Shown here piece by piece: positions 33,171-41,770 of a stretch of 64,000 nt of DNA; position 1 is the stretch's first letter, and each line of letters starts with the position of its first letter. The notes beneath the pieces were generated by a model. The model saw only the letters and a list, made by a program, of their open reading frames with translations. It did no database searches and was not told where the DNA came from. The stretch comes from Streptomyces longwoodensis (GTDB lineage Bacteria; Actinomycetota; Actinomycetes; Streptomycetales; Streptomycetaceae), in the NCBI RefSeq assembly GCF_001514125.1, contig NZ_KQ948551.1, forward strand, positions 1 to 64,000. Direction: 5' to 3'. The translations under genes were made by a program, and so were the position numbers.

Positions 33171-34582
33171 CCGCGACCGCCGTCGACCGCCCGGACGACC
33201 TCGACGACAGCACCGGCGGCACCGACAGCACCGACAGCACCGGCGGCACCCCGGCCGCCCGCCGTGTCCCCGTGGCGCGCGCCTACCGCTTCGAGCTGGT
33301 CAAACTGGTCTCCCAGTGGCGGATCCGGCTGCTCGTCCTGGCCTGCTGGACCGCGCCCGCGCTGTTCGTCGCCGGGGTGAGCCGGCAGAGCACGCTGCCC
33401 ACCGACACCCTCTTCGGCCGCTGGATGCACGCCACGGGCTGGGCCGGACCGCTGGTGATGCTGGGCTTCGCCGGCACCTGGGCGCTGCCGCTGCTCACCT
33501 CGGTGGTCACCGGTGACGTGTTCGCCTGTGAGGACCGGCTCGGCACCTGGCGCCACCTGCTGGTGGCCGTGCGCTCCCCCCGGCGGATCTTCGCCGCCAA
33601 GGCGCTGGCCGGGCTCACCGTGGTGCTGCTGCTGGTGGCCGGACTGGCCTGCTCCAGCACGGCCGGCGGGCTCCTCGCCGTCGGGAACCAGCCGCTGGTC
33701 GGCCTCGACGGCCACCTGCTGGCACCGGGCGACGCCGCCCTGCGCGTCCTGCTCGCCTGGACCTGCGCCCTCGCCCCGACCCTGGCGCTGGCCGCGCTCG
33801 GACTGCTCGGCTCGGTCGCGCTCGGGCGGTCCCCGACGGGCCTGCTGCTGCCCGCGCTGGTGGCCCTCGCGCTGCAGGTCGCCCAGACGCTGCCGCTGCC
33901 GGTCGCCGTACGGCTCGCCCTGCCCGGGTACGCCTTCCTGTCCTGGAACGGCCTGTTCACCGAACCCGCCCAGCTGCGCCCGCTGCTCGTCGGCGTCGCG
34001 GTCGGCCTGGTGTGGGCCGTGCTCGCCACCGCGCTCGCCCTGCTGCTCTTCCTGCGCCGGGACTTCACCAACCCGGCCCACGACGGCTCCGGCCGCCGCG
34101 CGGTCACCGTCGGCCTGCTGCCCCTCGCCGGACTCGTCGCCGTCACGGTCGCGGTGATCGCCGGCACGACCGACCCGCTGGGGTCCGGGATCGGCCAGGA
34201 GAAGGTGCAGCGGTCGGTCGCCACCGCGTTCGCGCACCTGTACCGGATCCAGACCGGGCAACTGCACCGGCCCGCCGTCACCGAGGAGCAGCTGGCCGTC
34301 ACGGCGGCCTGCACCAAGGGCGACGGGCGGCAGGCGCAGGAAGGGCCGGGCAACGACTGGCGGTGCGTCGTGTCCTGGCACCTGCCGGGCGTGCGGCTCA
34401 CCGGGCAGGCCGTCTACCAGCTCGACGTCGCCTCCGACGGGCGGTACGTCGCCGACGGCGACGGGCCCAAGGAGGTCAACGGCTACTTCCTGGTGCGCAC
34501 CCCGCTCGGGGACGCCCCGAACCCCCTCTGGCAGTTCGACGGCACCGTCGGGCTGCTCCCCACCCCGCCTCCGAAGGGATAG
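33167..34582 (+). CDS. ABC-2 type permease with soluble C-terminal domain
   Basis: 471 residues from an ATG at 33167 overlapping the ATPase stop. After a Thr/Asp/Gly-rich N-terminus (DSTGGTDSTDSTGGT) six hydrophobic segments follow between about residues 50 and 330 (LLVLACWTAPALFVAGV, AGPLVMLGFAGTWALPLLTSVV, LAGLTVVLLLVAGLACS, and so on), ending with VTVGLLPLAGLVAVTVAVIAGT. The last 130 residues form a soluble, probably extracytoplasmic domain with a Cys pair (TAACTKGDGRQAQEG and WRCVVSWHLPGVRLTG). This permease-plus-domain layout is not one I can name. The stop is three bases before the phosphoesterase start, so the three genes form one transcription unit. Confidence 0.8.
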   Translation: MTATAVDRPDDLDDSTGGTDSTDSTGGTPAARRVPVARAYRFELVKLVSQWRIRLLVLACWTAPALFVAGVSRQSTLPTDTLFGRWMHATGWAGPLVMLGFAGTWALPLLTSVVTGDVFACEDRLGTWRHLLVAVRSPRRIFAAKALAGLTVVLLLVAGLACSSTAGGLLAVGNQPLVGLDGHLLAPGDAALRVLLAWTCALAPTLALAALGLLGSVALGRSPTGLLLPALVALALQVAQTLPLPVAVRLALPGYAFLSWNGLFTEPAQLRPLLVGVAVGLVWAVLATALALLLFLRRDFTNPAHDGSGRRAVTVGLLPLAGLVAVTVAVIAGTTDPLGSGIGQEKVQRSVATAFAHLYRIQTGQLHRPAVTEEQLAVTAACTKGDGRQAQEGPGNDWRCVVSWHLPGVRLTGQAVYQLDVASDGRYVADGDGPKEVNGYFLVRTPLGDAPNPLWQFDGTVGLLPTPPPKG

Positions 34583-34585
34583 CCC

Positions 34586-37342
34586 ATGCAGGTAACCCGT
34601 CAGCGCCGCACCCGGCACAGGGAGCGGACCAGCCTGTTCGGCAGACCCGTCGGGCGGCGGGGCGCGCTCGTGGCGGCGGGCATCGCGGTGGCCCTCGGCC
34701 TCACCGGCACCGCAGTCGCCTCGACGTACGGCTTCGGCACCCGGCAGGTCGGGCAGCAGACCGCGCGCGGCCAGGTCGTCTCCGCCGACCAGTACCTCAA
34801 GCCGTACGGCACCCGCACGGTCGTGAACGACGGCAAGATCATGTCCTCCGCGGTGAGCCCGGACGGCACCCGCATCGCCGCCGCCCTCGCCGACGGCGAC
34901 GCCGCCCTGGTCGTCCTGGACGCGGCCACCGGGCAGGTGCAGCAGAAGGTCGGCACCAACGCCGCGGACGACCTGCGCATCAAGAGCGCCGCCGTCGGCC
35001 AGGAGGGCCCCGCCTACTCGCCGGACGGCACCCGGCTGTGGCTCGGCCAGACCGACGGCTTCACCCGGTTCACCGTGGCCGCCGACGGCACCCTGTCCGA
35101 CCCGGTGAGCGTCCCGGTCCCGGCCGACGGCTCCCGGCACGCACTGGTCGCGGGGGCGGTCCTCTCGCCCGACGGCTCCACCGTCTACGCGGCCGTCAAC
35201 GGCCAGAACCGGGTCGTCGCCCTCGACGCGGAGACCGGGGCCGTCCGGCACAGCTGGGCCGTCGGCAACGCCCCGCGCGGCATCGCCCTGGCCGGCGGCC
35301 GGCTGTACGTCAGCAACGAGGGCGGTCGCCCGGCGCGGGCCGGCGACACGACGCTCACCTCCTACGGCACCCAGGTGGTCGCCGACCCGGACACCGGCGC
35401 CACCACCACCGGCACCGTCAGCGTCATCGACCCGGCGGACCCGGCCGCCCCCGTCGGCACCCTCGACGTCGGCCTGCACCCGACCGCGGTGTACGCGGCG
35501 AAGGGCGCGGTGTTCGTCACCGACACCGCCGACGACGCCGTCTCGGTCATCGACACCCGCCGCGACCAGGTCGTCCAGACCATCGCCACCCGGCCCTGGC
35601 CCGAGGCGTCGGTCGGCTACGAGCCGAACGCGGTCGCGCTCACCGCCGACGGCCGCCTGCTGGTGACCCTGGGCCGCGCGAACGCCGTCGCCGTCTACCG
35701 CTACACGTCCGCGCAGGAGCCCGCGCGGTACGTCGGCCTGCTGCCCACCGACTACTTCCCCGCGCAGATCGCCACCGTCGGCGGGCAGGTCGTCGTCTCG
35801 AACACCCGCGGCATCGACGCCCGCCGCCCCACCACCGCCACCGGGCACGGCACCCACGACACGACGTCCAGCCTGACGCGGTTCACCCTGCCGGACGACC
35901 GGACCGTACGGGCGCAGACCGCCAAGGTGTTCCAGCAGAACGGCTGGACGCCCGGCTCGGTGCGCACGGGCAAGGACGCGGGCCACGCCAAGCCGGTGCC
36001 GGTCCCGGTACGGCTCGGCGACCCCTCGACGATCAAGCACGTCTTCCTGCTCGTCAAGGAGAACCGCACCTACGACCAGGTCCTCGGCGACGACCCCCGG
36101 GGCGACGGCCGGCCCGCGCTCACCGCCTTCGGCGCGAACGTCACCCCCAACCAGCACGCCCTGGCCCGGCAGTTCGGGCTCTACGACAACTTCTACGACG
36201 TCGGCACCAACTCCGCCGAGGGCCACAACTGGCTGATGCAGTCGGACAACCCGGAGTACACCGAGTCCTCCGCCGGGGAGTACCAGCGCAGTTACGACAC
36301 CGAGAACGACGCCCTCGGCCACCAGAGGACCGGGTTCCTGTGGACCGGCGCCCAGGCGGCGGGCAGGTCGGTCAAGGACTTCGGCGAGTTCCAGTCGCTG
36401 GAGACCAAGCCGGCCGGCGCCACCTGGCAGAACCTGTACTGCGACGCGCGGACCATGCGCTCGACCGGCGCGTCCACCCAGTACCCCATCCGCACCGGCT
36501 CCGCGATCCCCTCGCTCAACGAGGTGTCCGTCCAGGGCTTCCCGATGTTCGACCTGGACGTCCCGGACGTCTACAAGGAGCAGGTCTGGGAGCAGGACTT
36601 CGCGAAGAACGGCCCGGCGGACCTCAACATGTTCTGGTTCTCCAACGACCACACCGGCGGCCCCGCGAACGCCGCCGCCGCGGTCGCCGACAACGACCTC
36701 GCGGTGGGCCGCATGGTCGACACCCTCTCGCACAGCCCGTACTGGAAGGACTCGGCGGTCTTCGTCGTCGAGGACGACTCCCAGAACGGCCTCGACCACG
36801 TCGACGGCCACCGCGCGCCCGTCCAGGTCATCAGCCCCTGGGCCGTGCACGGCGGCGTCGACCACCGCTACTACTCGCAGATCACGATGATCCGCACCGT
36901 CGAGCAGATCCTCGGCATCCACCCGATGAACCAGAAGGACAGCGCGGCCACCCCGATGTACGGCGCGTTCCGCCGCACCCCGGACGCCACGCCGTTCACC
37001 ACCGTGCCCAACCGCACGTCCCTGACCCTCGGCGTCAGCCCCCAGCCCGCCTGCGGCCCCGACACCCCCGCCCCCCAGGACACCGCGGCCGCCGCCGCAC
37101 CGACCTCCGCCGCGGTCCCGCCGGCCCGGCGCGCGCTCGCCGCGCAGTGGCGGACCTGGGCCTCCCACCAGCGTCTGACCGGCCCGCACGCGGTGCCCGA
37201 CTACGCCAACGCCGAGCAGATGAACCGCTACACCTGGTACCAGACCCACGACTGGAGCGAGCCCTACCCCGGCGACCACCGGGTCTACGCCCCCGCCGAC
37301 GTCCCGGGCGCCTCCCTGCCGTCCCCGGAGAACGACGGCTAG
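34586..37342 (+). CDS. Beta-propeller/phosphoesterase fusion protein
   Basis: 918 residues from an ATG at 34586, AAGGGA upstream. A hydrophobic segment near residues 26-46 (LVAAGIAVALGLTGTAVA) preceded by Arg-Arg acts as signal or anchor. Residues about 60-430 are YVTN/YncE-like propeller repeats (MSSAVSPDGTRIAAALADGDAALVVLDAATGQ, DTADDAVSVIDTRRDQVVQTI). From about 480 on there is a phosphoesterase domain of the phospholipase C/acid phosphatase superfamily, starting with KHVFLLVKENRTYDQVLGD, then NHALARQFGLYDNFYDVG-type Asp/Asn motifs, FVVEDDSQNGLDHVDGHRAP and ISPWAV. It is probably an exported metal-dependent phosphoesterase. It ends with a CTAG overlap against the converging phosphatase gene. 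Natural substrate unknown. Confidence 0.82.
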   Translation: MQVTRQRRTRHRERTSLFGRPVGRRGALVAAGIAVALGLTGTAVASTYGFGTRQVGQQTARGQVVSADQYLKPYGTRTVVNDGKIMSSAVSPDGTRIAAALADGDAALVVLDAATGQVQQKVGTNAADDLRIKSAAVGQEGPAYSPDGTRLWLGQTDGFTRFTVAADGTLSDPVSVPVPADGSRHALVAGAVLSPDGSTVYAAVNGQNRVVALDAETGAVRHSWAVGNAPRGIALAGGRLYVSNEGGRPARAGDTTLTSYGTQVVADPDTGATTTGTVSVIDPADPAAPVGTLDVGLHPTAVYAAKGAVFVTDTADDAVSVIDTRRDQVVQTIATRPWPEASVGYEPNAVALTADGRLLVTLGRANAVAVYRYTSAQEPARYVGLLPTDYFPAQIATVGGQVVVSNTRGIDARRPTTATGHGTHDTTSSLTRFTLPDDRTVRAQTAKVFQQNGWTPGSVRTGKDAGHAKPVPVPVRLGDPSTIKHVFLLVKENRTYDQVLGDDPRGDGRPALTAFGANVTPNQHALARQFGLYDNFYDVGTNSAEGHNWLMQSDNPEYTESSAGEYQRSYDTENDALGHQRTGFLWTGAQAAGRSVKDFGEFQSLETKPAGATWQNLYCDARTMRSTGASTQYPIRTGSAIPSLNEVSVQGFPMFDLDVPDVYKEQVWEQDFAKNGPADLNMFWFSNDHTGGPANAAAAVADNDLAVGRMVDTLSHSPYWKDSAVFVVEDDSQNGLDHVDGHRAPVQVISPWAVHGGVDHRYYSQITMIRTVEQILGIHPMNQKDSAATPMYGAFRRTPDATPFTTVPNRTSLTLGVSPQPACGPDTPAPQDTAAAAAPTSAAVPPARRALAAQWRTWASHQRLTGPHAVPDYANAEQMNRYTWYQTHDWSEPYPGDHRVYAPADVPGASLPSPENDG

Positions 37343-39003
37343 AACGGGTCGCCCGACAGGCGCAGGTCGAACCACACCACCTTGCCGGTGCTCACCCTCG
37401 TCGCACCCCAGCCGAGGGCGAGCCGGTCGACCAGGAACAGCCCGCGCCCGCCTTCGTCGTGCAGGCGGGCGTGGCGCATCCGCGGCACCTGCGGCGAGTC
37501 GTCGGCCACCTCCACGCGCAGTACCCCGCCGCGCAGCAGCCGCAGGGTGATCGGCCGCGAGGCCACCCGCACGGCGTTCGCGACCACCTCGCTGACCAGC
37601 AGCTCGGCGGTGTCGACCAGGGCGTCCAGACCCCAGCGCAGCAGGGTGCGGCGGGTCAGGGAGCGGGCCTGGCGGGCGGTGCGCGGGTGCGGGGCGAGGT
37701 ACCACTGGGCGACGGTCTCCGGCTGGACGCCCTCGAAGCGGGCGGCGAGCAGGGCGATGTCGTCGTCCCGGTCGCCGCTGCCCGCGGTGCCGAGGGCCTC
37801 GTCGCACAGCGTCTGCAGCGACGCCGGCGCCGACCGGGGCGCCGCCGCCAGCCGGGACCTGAGCCGCTCGACGCCGGTCAGCACGTCCCAGTCGCGGGAC
37901 TCCACCAGGCCGTCCGTGTAGAGCAGCAGCGTGGACCCGGCGGGCGCGTGCATCTCCGTGCAGGCGAACACGCCGCCGCCGACGCCGACCGGCGAGCCCG
38001 GCGGGATGCCGAGGATCACCGCGCGGCCGTCCGGGTGCACCAGCAGCGGGGGAGGGTGGCCGGCGTTCGCCATCAGCAGCCGGTGCAGGACGGGGTCGTA
38101 CAGCGCGTACAGACAGGTCGCCATGTGCAGGCTGCCGAGCCGTTCCGCCTGTTCGTCGAGGTGGTGCAGCACCTCGTCCGGGGGCAGGTCCAGGCCCGCC
38201 AGGGTCTGCACGATCGTGCGCAGCTGGCCCATGATCGCCGCCGAGGTCAGCGAGTGGCCCATGACGTCGCCGATGACCAGGGCGACCCGGTTGCCCGGCA
38301 GCGGGATCGCGTCGTACCAGTCGCCGCCGACCTGGGCCGTCCGGGAGGCGGGCAGGTAGCGGCTGGCCAGCCGCACCCCGGTCGGCTCGGGCAGGGACGA
38401 CGGGAGCATGGTGCGCTGGAGCGCGTCGGCCACCGACGCCTCCCGCGCGTAGAGCACCGCCTTGTCGATGCCCAGCGCGGTGTGCGTGGCGAGCTGCGAG
38501 GCGACCAGCAGGTCGTCGCCGGTGAAGGGCGGGCGGTCGGCGCCGCGCAGCAGGGTGACGCTGCCCATGACGTGGGTCCGGCCGTGCAGCGGGGCCACCA
38601 CCAGGCGGCGGCCCGGCGGCACCGACCCGAGCAGACCGGCCGCGGCGGCCGCGGTCGCCGGGGCGTCGCCGGACACCGGCCGCCCGGCCCGCAGCAGCGC
38701 CCACAGCGGCCCGTCCGGGTCGAGGTCCACCACGCCCGGCGGGGCGCCGGTGGGCGGGGCGGCCGCGCGCAGGCGCAGCACGGGCGCCGGTCCGGTGGGC
38801 TCGTCGCCCACCGGGAGCGGGTCGCAGAGGTGGACGAACGCCGCGTCGGCGAACTCCGGCACGGCGGCCCCGCACAGCTCCTCGAGCGTCTCGTCCAGGT
38901 CCATGCCCCGGGCGATCCGCCGGGTGGCCGCGTCCAGGTAGCGCAGCCGGCCGGTGGGCGCGTCCACGGCCGGGTGCGGGCCGCCCGCGGGCTGCCGTCT
39001 CAC
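37339..39003 (-). CDS. GAF-SpoIIE phosphatase-HATPase signalling protein
   Basis: 554 residues from a GTG at 39003, only ten bases after the methyltransferase stop. Domains in order: a GAF-like sensor (residues about 20-175), a PP2C/SpoIIE phosphatase (about 190-405; VGGDWYDAIPLPGNRVALVIGDVMGHSLTSAAIMGQLR, LLLYTDGLVESRD and the metal-binding DRDDDIALL) and an RsbW-like HATPase (about 420-545) with N box ELLVSEVVANAV and G box DEGGRGLFLVDRLA. Such proteins dephosphorylate anti-sigma antagonists (STAS proteins) and phosphorylate them or bind sigma factors. It is encoded beside a STAS-ANTAR and a MEDS-ATPase gene. Its 3' end overlaps the phosphoesterase gene by CTAG. Confidence 0.88.
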   Translation of the reverse strand: MRRQPAGGPHPAVDAPTGRLRYLDAATRRIARGMDLDETLEELCGAAVPEFADAAFVHLCDPLPVGDEPTGPAPVLRLRAAAPPTGAPPGVVDLDPDGPLWALLRAGRPVSGDAPATAAAAAGLLGSVPPGRRLVVAPLHGRTHVMGSVTLLRGADRPPFTGDDLLVASQLATHTALGIDKAVLYAREASVADALQRTMLPSSLPEPTGVRLASRYLPASRTAQVGGDWYDAIPLPGNRVALVIGDVMGHSLTSAAIMGQLRTIVQTLAGLDLPPDEVLHHLDEQAERLGSLHMATCLYALYDPVLHRLLMANAGHPPPLLVHPDGRAVILGIPPGSPVGVGGGVFACTEMHAPAGSTLLLYTDGLVESRDWDVLTGVERLRSRLAAAPRSAPASLQTLCDEALGTAGSGDRDDDIALLAARFEGVQPETVAQWYLAPHPRTARQARSLTRRTLLRWGLDALVDTAELLVSEVVANAVRVASRPITLRLLRGGVLRVEVADDSPQVPRMRHARLHDEGGRGLFLVDRLALGWGATRVSTGKVVWFDLRLSGDPF

Positions 39004-39013
39004 CTCGGCCGCC

Positions 39014-39709
39014 TCACTCGCGCCGTGTGCACCGCAGGAAGATCTGGACCTCGGGCGGCACGTCCGCGCTGGACGGCGCGTAGGTGTACGACGTCTCGTC
39101 GGCGATGTCGAAACCGGCGCCGTCGACCACCTCGCGCAGCTCGTCGCGGAGGTAGCCGGACACGCGGATGGTGCTGCCGAGGAACGGGATGGCGAACTCG
39201 TCCACGTCGGCCTCCACCATCGACAGGGCGAGCCGCCCGCCCGGCACGAGCAGGTGGTGGATCGTGCGCAGCGCCAGCGGGATCTCCGCGCGGGGCAGCA
39301 TGAGCAGGCAGAAGAAGGCCGTCACCGCGTCGAAGCGGCCGAGGTCGAGCGGGCCGCCGGGGCGCAGGTCGGCGAGGTCCGCCTGGTGGAAGGTCGCCCC
39401 GGGCACGTGCTCGCGGGCGAGCGCGACCATCCGGGCCGACAGGTCGACGCCGACCACGTCCAGGCCGCCGTCGGCGAGCCGGCGCGCGGTCGGCAGGCCG
39501 GTGCCGCAGCCGAGGTCCAGGACCCGGGACCCGGCGGCGAGGGCGTCGACGATCCAGTCGGTGGCCTCGACCTGTCCCTCCTTGTGGGGGAAGGCCTCGT
39601 CGTACCGGCCGCCGATGGCGTCGAACGCCTCGGCCTGCCCCGTGCGGTCGGGCGGCAGGGCCCCGTAGCCGGCGGGGCCGGGGCGGTCGTGCTCGAGCTC
39701 GTTGGTCAC
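39014..39709 (-). CDS. Class I SAM-dependent methyltransferase
   Basis: 231 residues from a GTG at 39709. An ATG at 39715 is in frame but abuts AGAGGG, whereas the GTG sits at the proper distance from it. Motif I is VLDLGCGTGLPTARRLADGG, motif II is DVVGVDLSARMVALAREHV, and the motif IV region is FDAVTAFFCLLMLPRAEIPLALRTIHHLLVPGGRLALS, so the fold and cofactor use are clear. The substrate is unknown; the pattern matches the ubiquinone-methyltransferase/UbiE-like group. It ends ten bases before the GAF-SpoIIE protein and is likely co-transcribed with it, an unusual pairing. Confidence 0.85.
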   Translation of the reverse strand: MTNELEHDRPGPAGYGALPPDRTGQAEAFDAIGGRYDEAFPHKEGQVEATDWIVDALAAGSRVLDLGCGTGLPTARRLADGGLDVVGVDLSARMVALAREHVPGATFHQADLADLRPGGPLDLGRFDAVTAFFCLLMLPRAEIPLALRTIHHLLVPGGRLALSMVEADVDEFAIPFLGSTIRVSGYLRDELREVVDGAGFDIADETSYTYAPSSADVPPEVQIFLRCTRRE

Positions 39710-39799
39710 GGACATCCCTCTTCGTCGAGTGCCGGTCCGATTTTTCCACGGCCCCACCGCTTCGGCACGGCATACGGGCCGGCTGCTCCGAGGGGAGCG

Positions 39800-40483
39800 T
39801 CAGCGCGTGTGGCGGGCGACCGCCGTGCGCAGGGCCGCCCGCACGTCCACCGGCGGGGGCGTGCCGGTCGCACCGGCGGCGACCACCTCCGCGACCGTGC
39901 GCAGCTTGGTGTTGGACAGCTGGGAGGTCTCCCGCAGGATGCTCCACGCCTGGTCCGGGGTGCAGGAGTGGACGGCCATCAGCACCCCGCGGGCCTGGTC
40001 GATCACCGGCCGCGAGGTCATCGCCCGGCGCAGCTGCTCGACCTCCTCGGACAGCTCCCGCAGCCGCTCGGCCCGCTCCAGCGCCACGGGCGAGGCCACC
40101 GGCCCGGCCTGCGGGCGCGGCACCCGCGGCCGGGGCACCGGGCGCAGCGGGTCGGCGGGGTCCCGTCCGGCGAGCTCCAGGACGCGGCGCGGCTGGTCCC
40201 GCCAGTCCCGGGTCGTCACCGGTACCGCCGTGCGGCGCCGGTACGCCTCCAGGACGTCCAGGAACTGCAGGCCCGCCGTGTCCATGAACGCCACCCGGGA
40301 CAGGTCCAGCTCCACCCGGCGGGTGTCCGGCGGCAGGGCGTCCAGCTCCCGGGCGAGCACCGCCGCGCTGCCCCGGACGAGCTCGCCCCGCGCGGTGAGC
40401 AGCGCGTGGCCGGCTTCCACCCGGCCGTCGACGACCAGGGGCACCCCGTCCGCCTCGTGCCGCGTCCCGGCCACCGCCGTCAT
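39800..40483 (-). CDS. STAS-ANTAR signalling protein
   Basis: 227 residues from an ATG at 40483. Residues about 15-95 are a STAS domain, with the core RVELDLSRVAFMDTAGLQFLDVL; the usual phosphorylatable Ser of anti-anti-sigma factors is a Thr here. A Pro/Arg-rich linker (PVPRPRVPRPQAGPVASP) leads to a coiled coil (LERAERLRELSEEVEQLRRAM) and the ANTAR three-helix RNA-binding domain (RPVIDQARGVLMAVHSCTPDQAWSILRETSQLSNTKLRTVAEVVA). It would bind two-hairpin RNA targets and antiterminate. Two tandem hairpins lie 71-123 bases upstream. It is divergent from the MEDS-ATPase gene. Confidence 0.85.
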   Translation of the reverse strand: MTAVAGTRHEADGVPLVVDGRVEAGHALLTARGELVRGSAAVLARELDALPPDTRRVELDLSRVAFMDTAGLQFLDVLEAYRRRTAVPVTTRDWRDQPRRVLELAGRDPADPLRPVPRPRVPRPQAGPVASPVALERAERLRELSEEVEQLRRAMTSRPVIDQARGVLMAVHSCTPDQAWSILRETSQLSNTKLRTVAEVVAAGATGTPPPVDVRAALRTAVARHTR

Positions 40484-40804
40484 CCCACCGCCTCGTCCGT
40501 GTCCGGTCCTCCGGGGTTCCCGGCCGTCCGCCCGCCGGGCCCGGTGGCGTCCCGTGGCGGCCCGCCCGTGGGCCGCCACCCGTCCGGCCTTACCATCGGT
40601 AAGGCCAGATGTCCGCTCGTCGTGCGCGTGCCCGCCGCGCGGGCGGTCACACCCCGGGCGGGGCATGAGCCGCGGCGCCTCGGGTAGCCGACCGGGAGCC
40701 GGGCGGTCGACTTCGGTGCTCCCGGGGACGGAAGCGGGGTCACCGGAGGGACGTGGGCCGCCACGCCGGAGAGCGGGTGCGCCGGAAAGGGAGGTGTCGA
40801 GGAC
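40484..40804. other. Intergenic region between divergent STAS-ANTAR and MEDS-ATPase genes
   Basis: 321 bases. The part next to the STAS-ANTAR gene holds two adjacent stem-loops (40554-40606, listed separately). The part next to the MEDS-ATPase gene holds GGGAGG and GAGGAC ahead of its GTG. Between them the sequence is G+C rich with no gene or other clear signal. Confidence 0.5.
40554..40606 (-). promoter_or_regulatory. Two tandem hairpins upstream of the STAS-ANTAR gene
   Basis: On the coding strand of the STAS-ANTAR gene, the first hairpin (40606-40586) has 9-bp arms GGCCTTACC/GGTAAGGCC and a three-base loop. The second (40579-40554) has 10-bp arms GTGGCGGCCC/GGGCCGCCAC and a six-base loop ACGGGC. 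ANTAR proteins bind paired hairpins with hexaloops carrying A at position 1 and G at position 4. The second loop fits this; the first does not, and could instead be a DNA operator. Confidence 0.45.
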
Positions 40805-41740
40805 GTGAGCACGACCGCCACTGACCCCTTCGTGCATCCCGCGCTGTTCTACCGCGACGAGCAGGAGTACCTGGCCGGGACGCTGCCCTTCCTGGAGGCC
40901 GGACTGGCCGCCGGGGAGCCCGTCGCCGTCGCCGTGCCCGGCGCGAACCTGCGGCTGATCCGCGAGGGACTCGGCCCCGCCGCGGACGCCGTGCTGCTGC
41001 TCGACATGCGGGAGGCGGGCCGCAACCCCGGCCGGATCATCCCCGGGGTGCTGCGGGCCTTCGCCGACGCCCAGCCGTCCGGCCGGCGCGTGCGCATCAT
41101 CGGCGAGCCGATCTGGGCCGGCCGCAGCGCCGCCGAGTACCCGGCGTGCGCCCAGCACGAGGCGCTGATCAACGCCGCGTTCACCGGGCGCGAGGTCAGC
41201 ATCCTGTGCCCCTACGACGAGAGCCGGCTCGACGACCGGGTGCTCACCGACGCCCACGCCACCCACCCCGTGGTCATCCCGGCCGGCTCCACCGAGGAGC
41301 GGCCCAGCGGGGCCTACGACCCCGACGGCGTCGTCGCCTCCTACAACCTGCCGCTGCCCGCCGTGCCGAGTGTGCCCGTCCGGCACTTCGACGCGGCGTG
41401 CCTGCCGACCGCCCGGGACCACGCGGTGGCCGAGGGCGAGCGGCTGGGCCTGACCGGCACCCGGCTCGGCGACTTCGCACTGACCGCCTCCGAGCTCAGC
41501 ACCAACAGCGTGCTGCACGGCGGCGGCAGCGGGGAGCTGCGGGTGTGGGCCGAGGACGAGCACGTGGTGTGCGAGGTGCGCGACCGCGGCCGCATCACCG
41601 ACCCGCTCGCCGGCCGCCGCCCCCCGCGGCGCGACCAGCTGGGCGGCCGGGGCCTGCTGCTGGTCAACCTGGTCGCCGACCTGGTCCGCCTGCACACGGG
41701 CGACCGGGGGACGGCCGTACGGGCCTGGTTCGCCCGCTGA
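40805..41740 (+). CDS. MEDS-domain protein with RsbW-like ATPase
   Basis: 311 residues from a GTG at 40805, with GGGAGG and GAGGAC upstream. Residues about 5-175 are a MEDS sensory domain (HPALFYRDEQEYLAGTLPFLEAGLAAGEPVAVAVPGANLRLIREGL, then RRVRIIGEPIWAGRSAAEYPACAQHEALINAAFTGREVSILCPYDESRLD). Residues about 200-310 are an HATPase_c_2 domain with the Asn motif ASELSTNSVLHG, EVRDRG and GGRGLLLVNLVADLV. The domain set is typical of actinobacterial sensors that bind small ligands and act as anti-sigma factor kinases. It faces away from the STAS-ANTAR gene, whose STAS domain is an obvious candidate partner. Confidence 0.86.
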   Translation: MSTTATDPFVHPALFYRDEQEYLAGTLPFLEAGLAAGEPVAVAVPGANLRLIREGLGPAADAVLLLDMREAGRNPGRIIPGVLRAFADAQPSGRRVRIIGEPIWAGRSAAEYPACAQHEALINAAFTGREVSILCPYDESRLDDRVLTDAHATHPVVIPAGSTEERPSGAYDPDGVVASYNLPLPAVPSVPVRHFDAACLPTARDHAVAEGERLGLTGTRLGDFALTASELSTNSVLHGGGSGELRVWAEDEHVVCEVRDRGRITDPLAGRRPPRRDQLGGRGLLLVNLVADLVRLHTGDRGTAVRAWFAR

Positions 41741-41770
41741 CCGTCCCGGCCGCTCCGCACCAGCGGCCGC

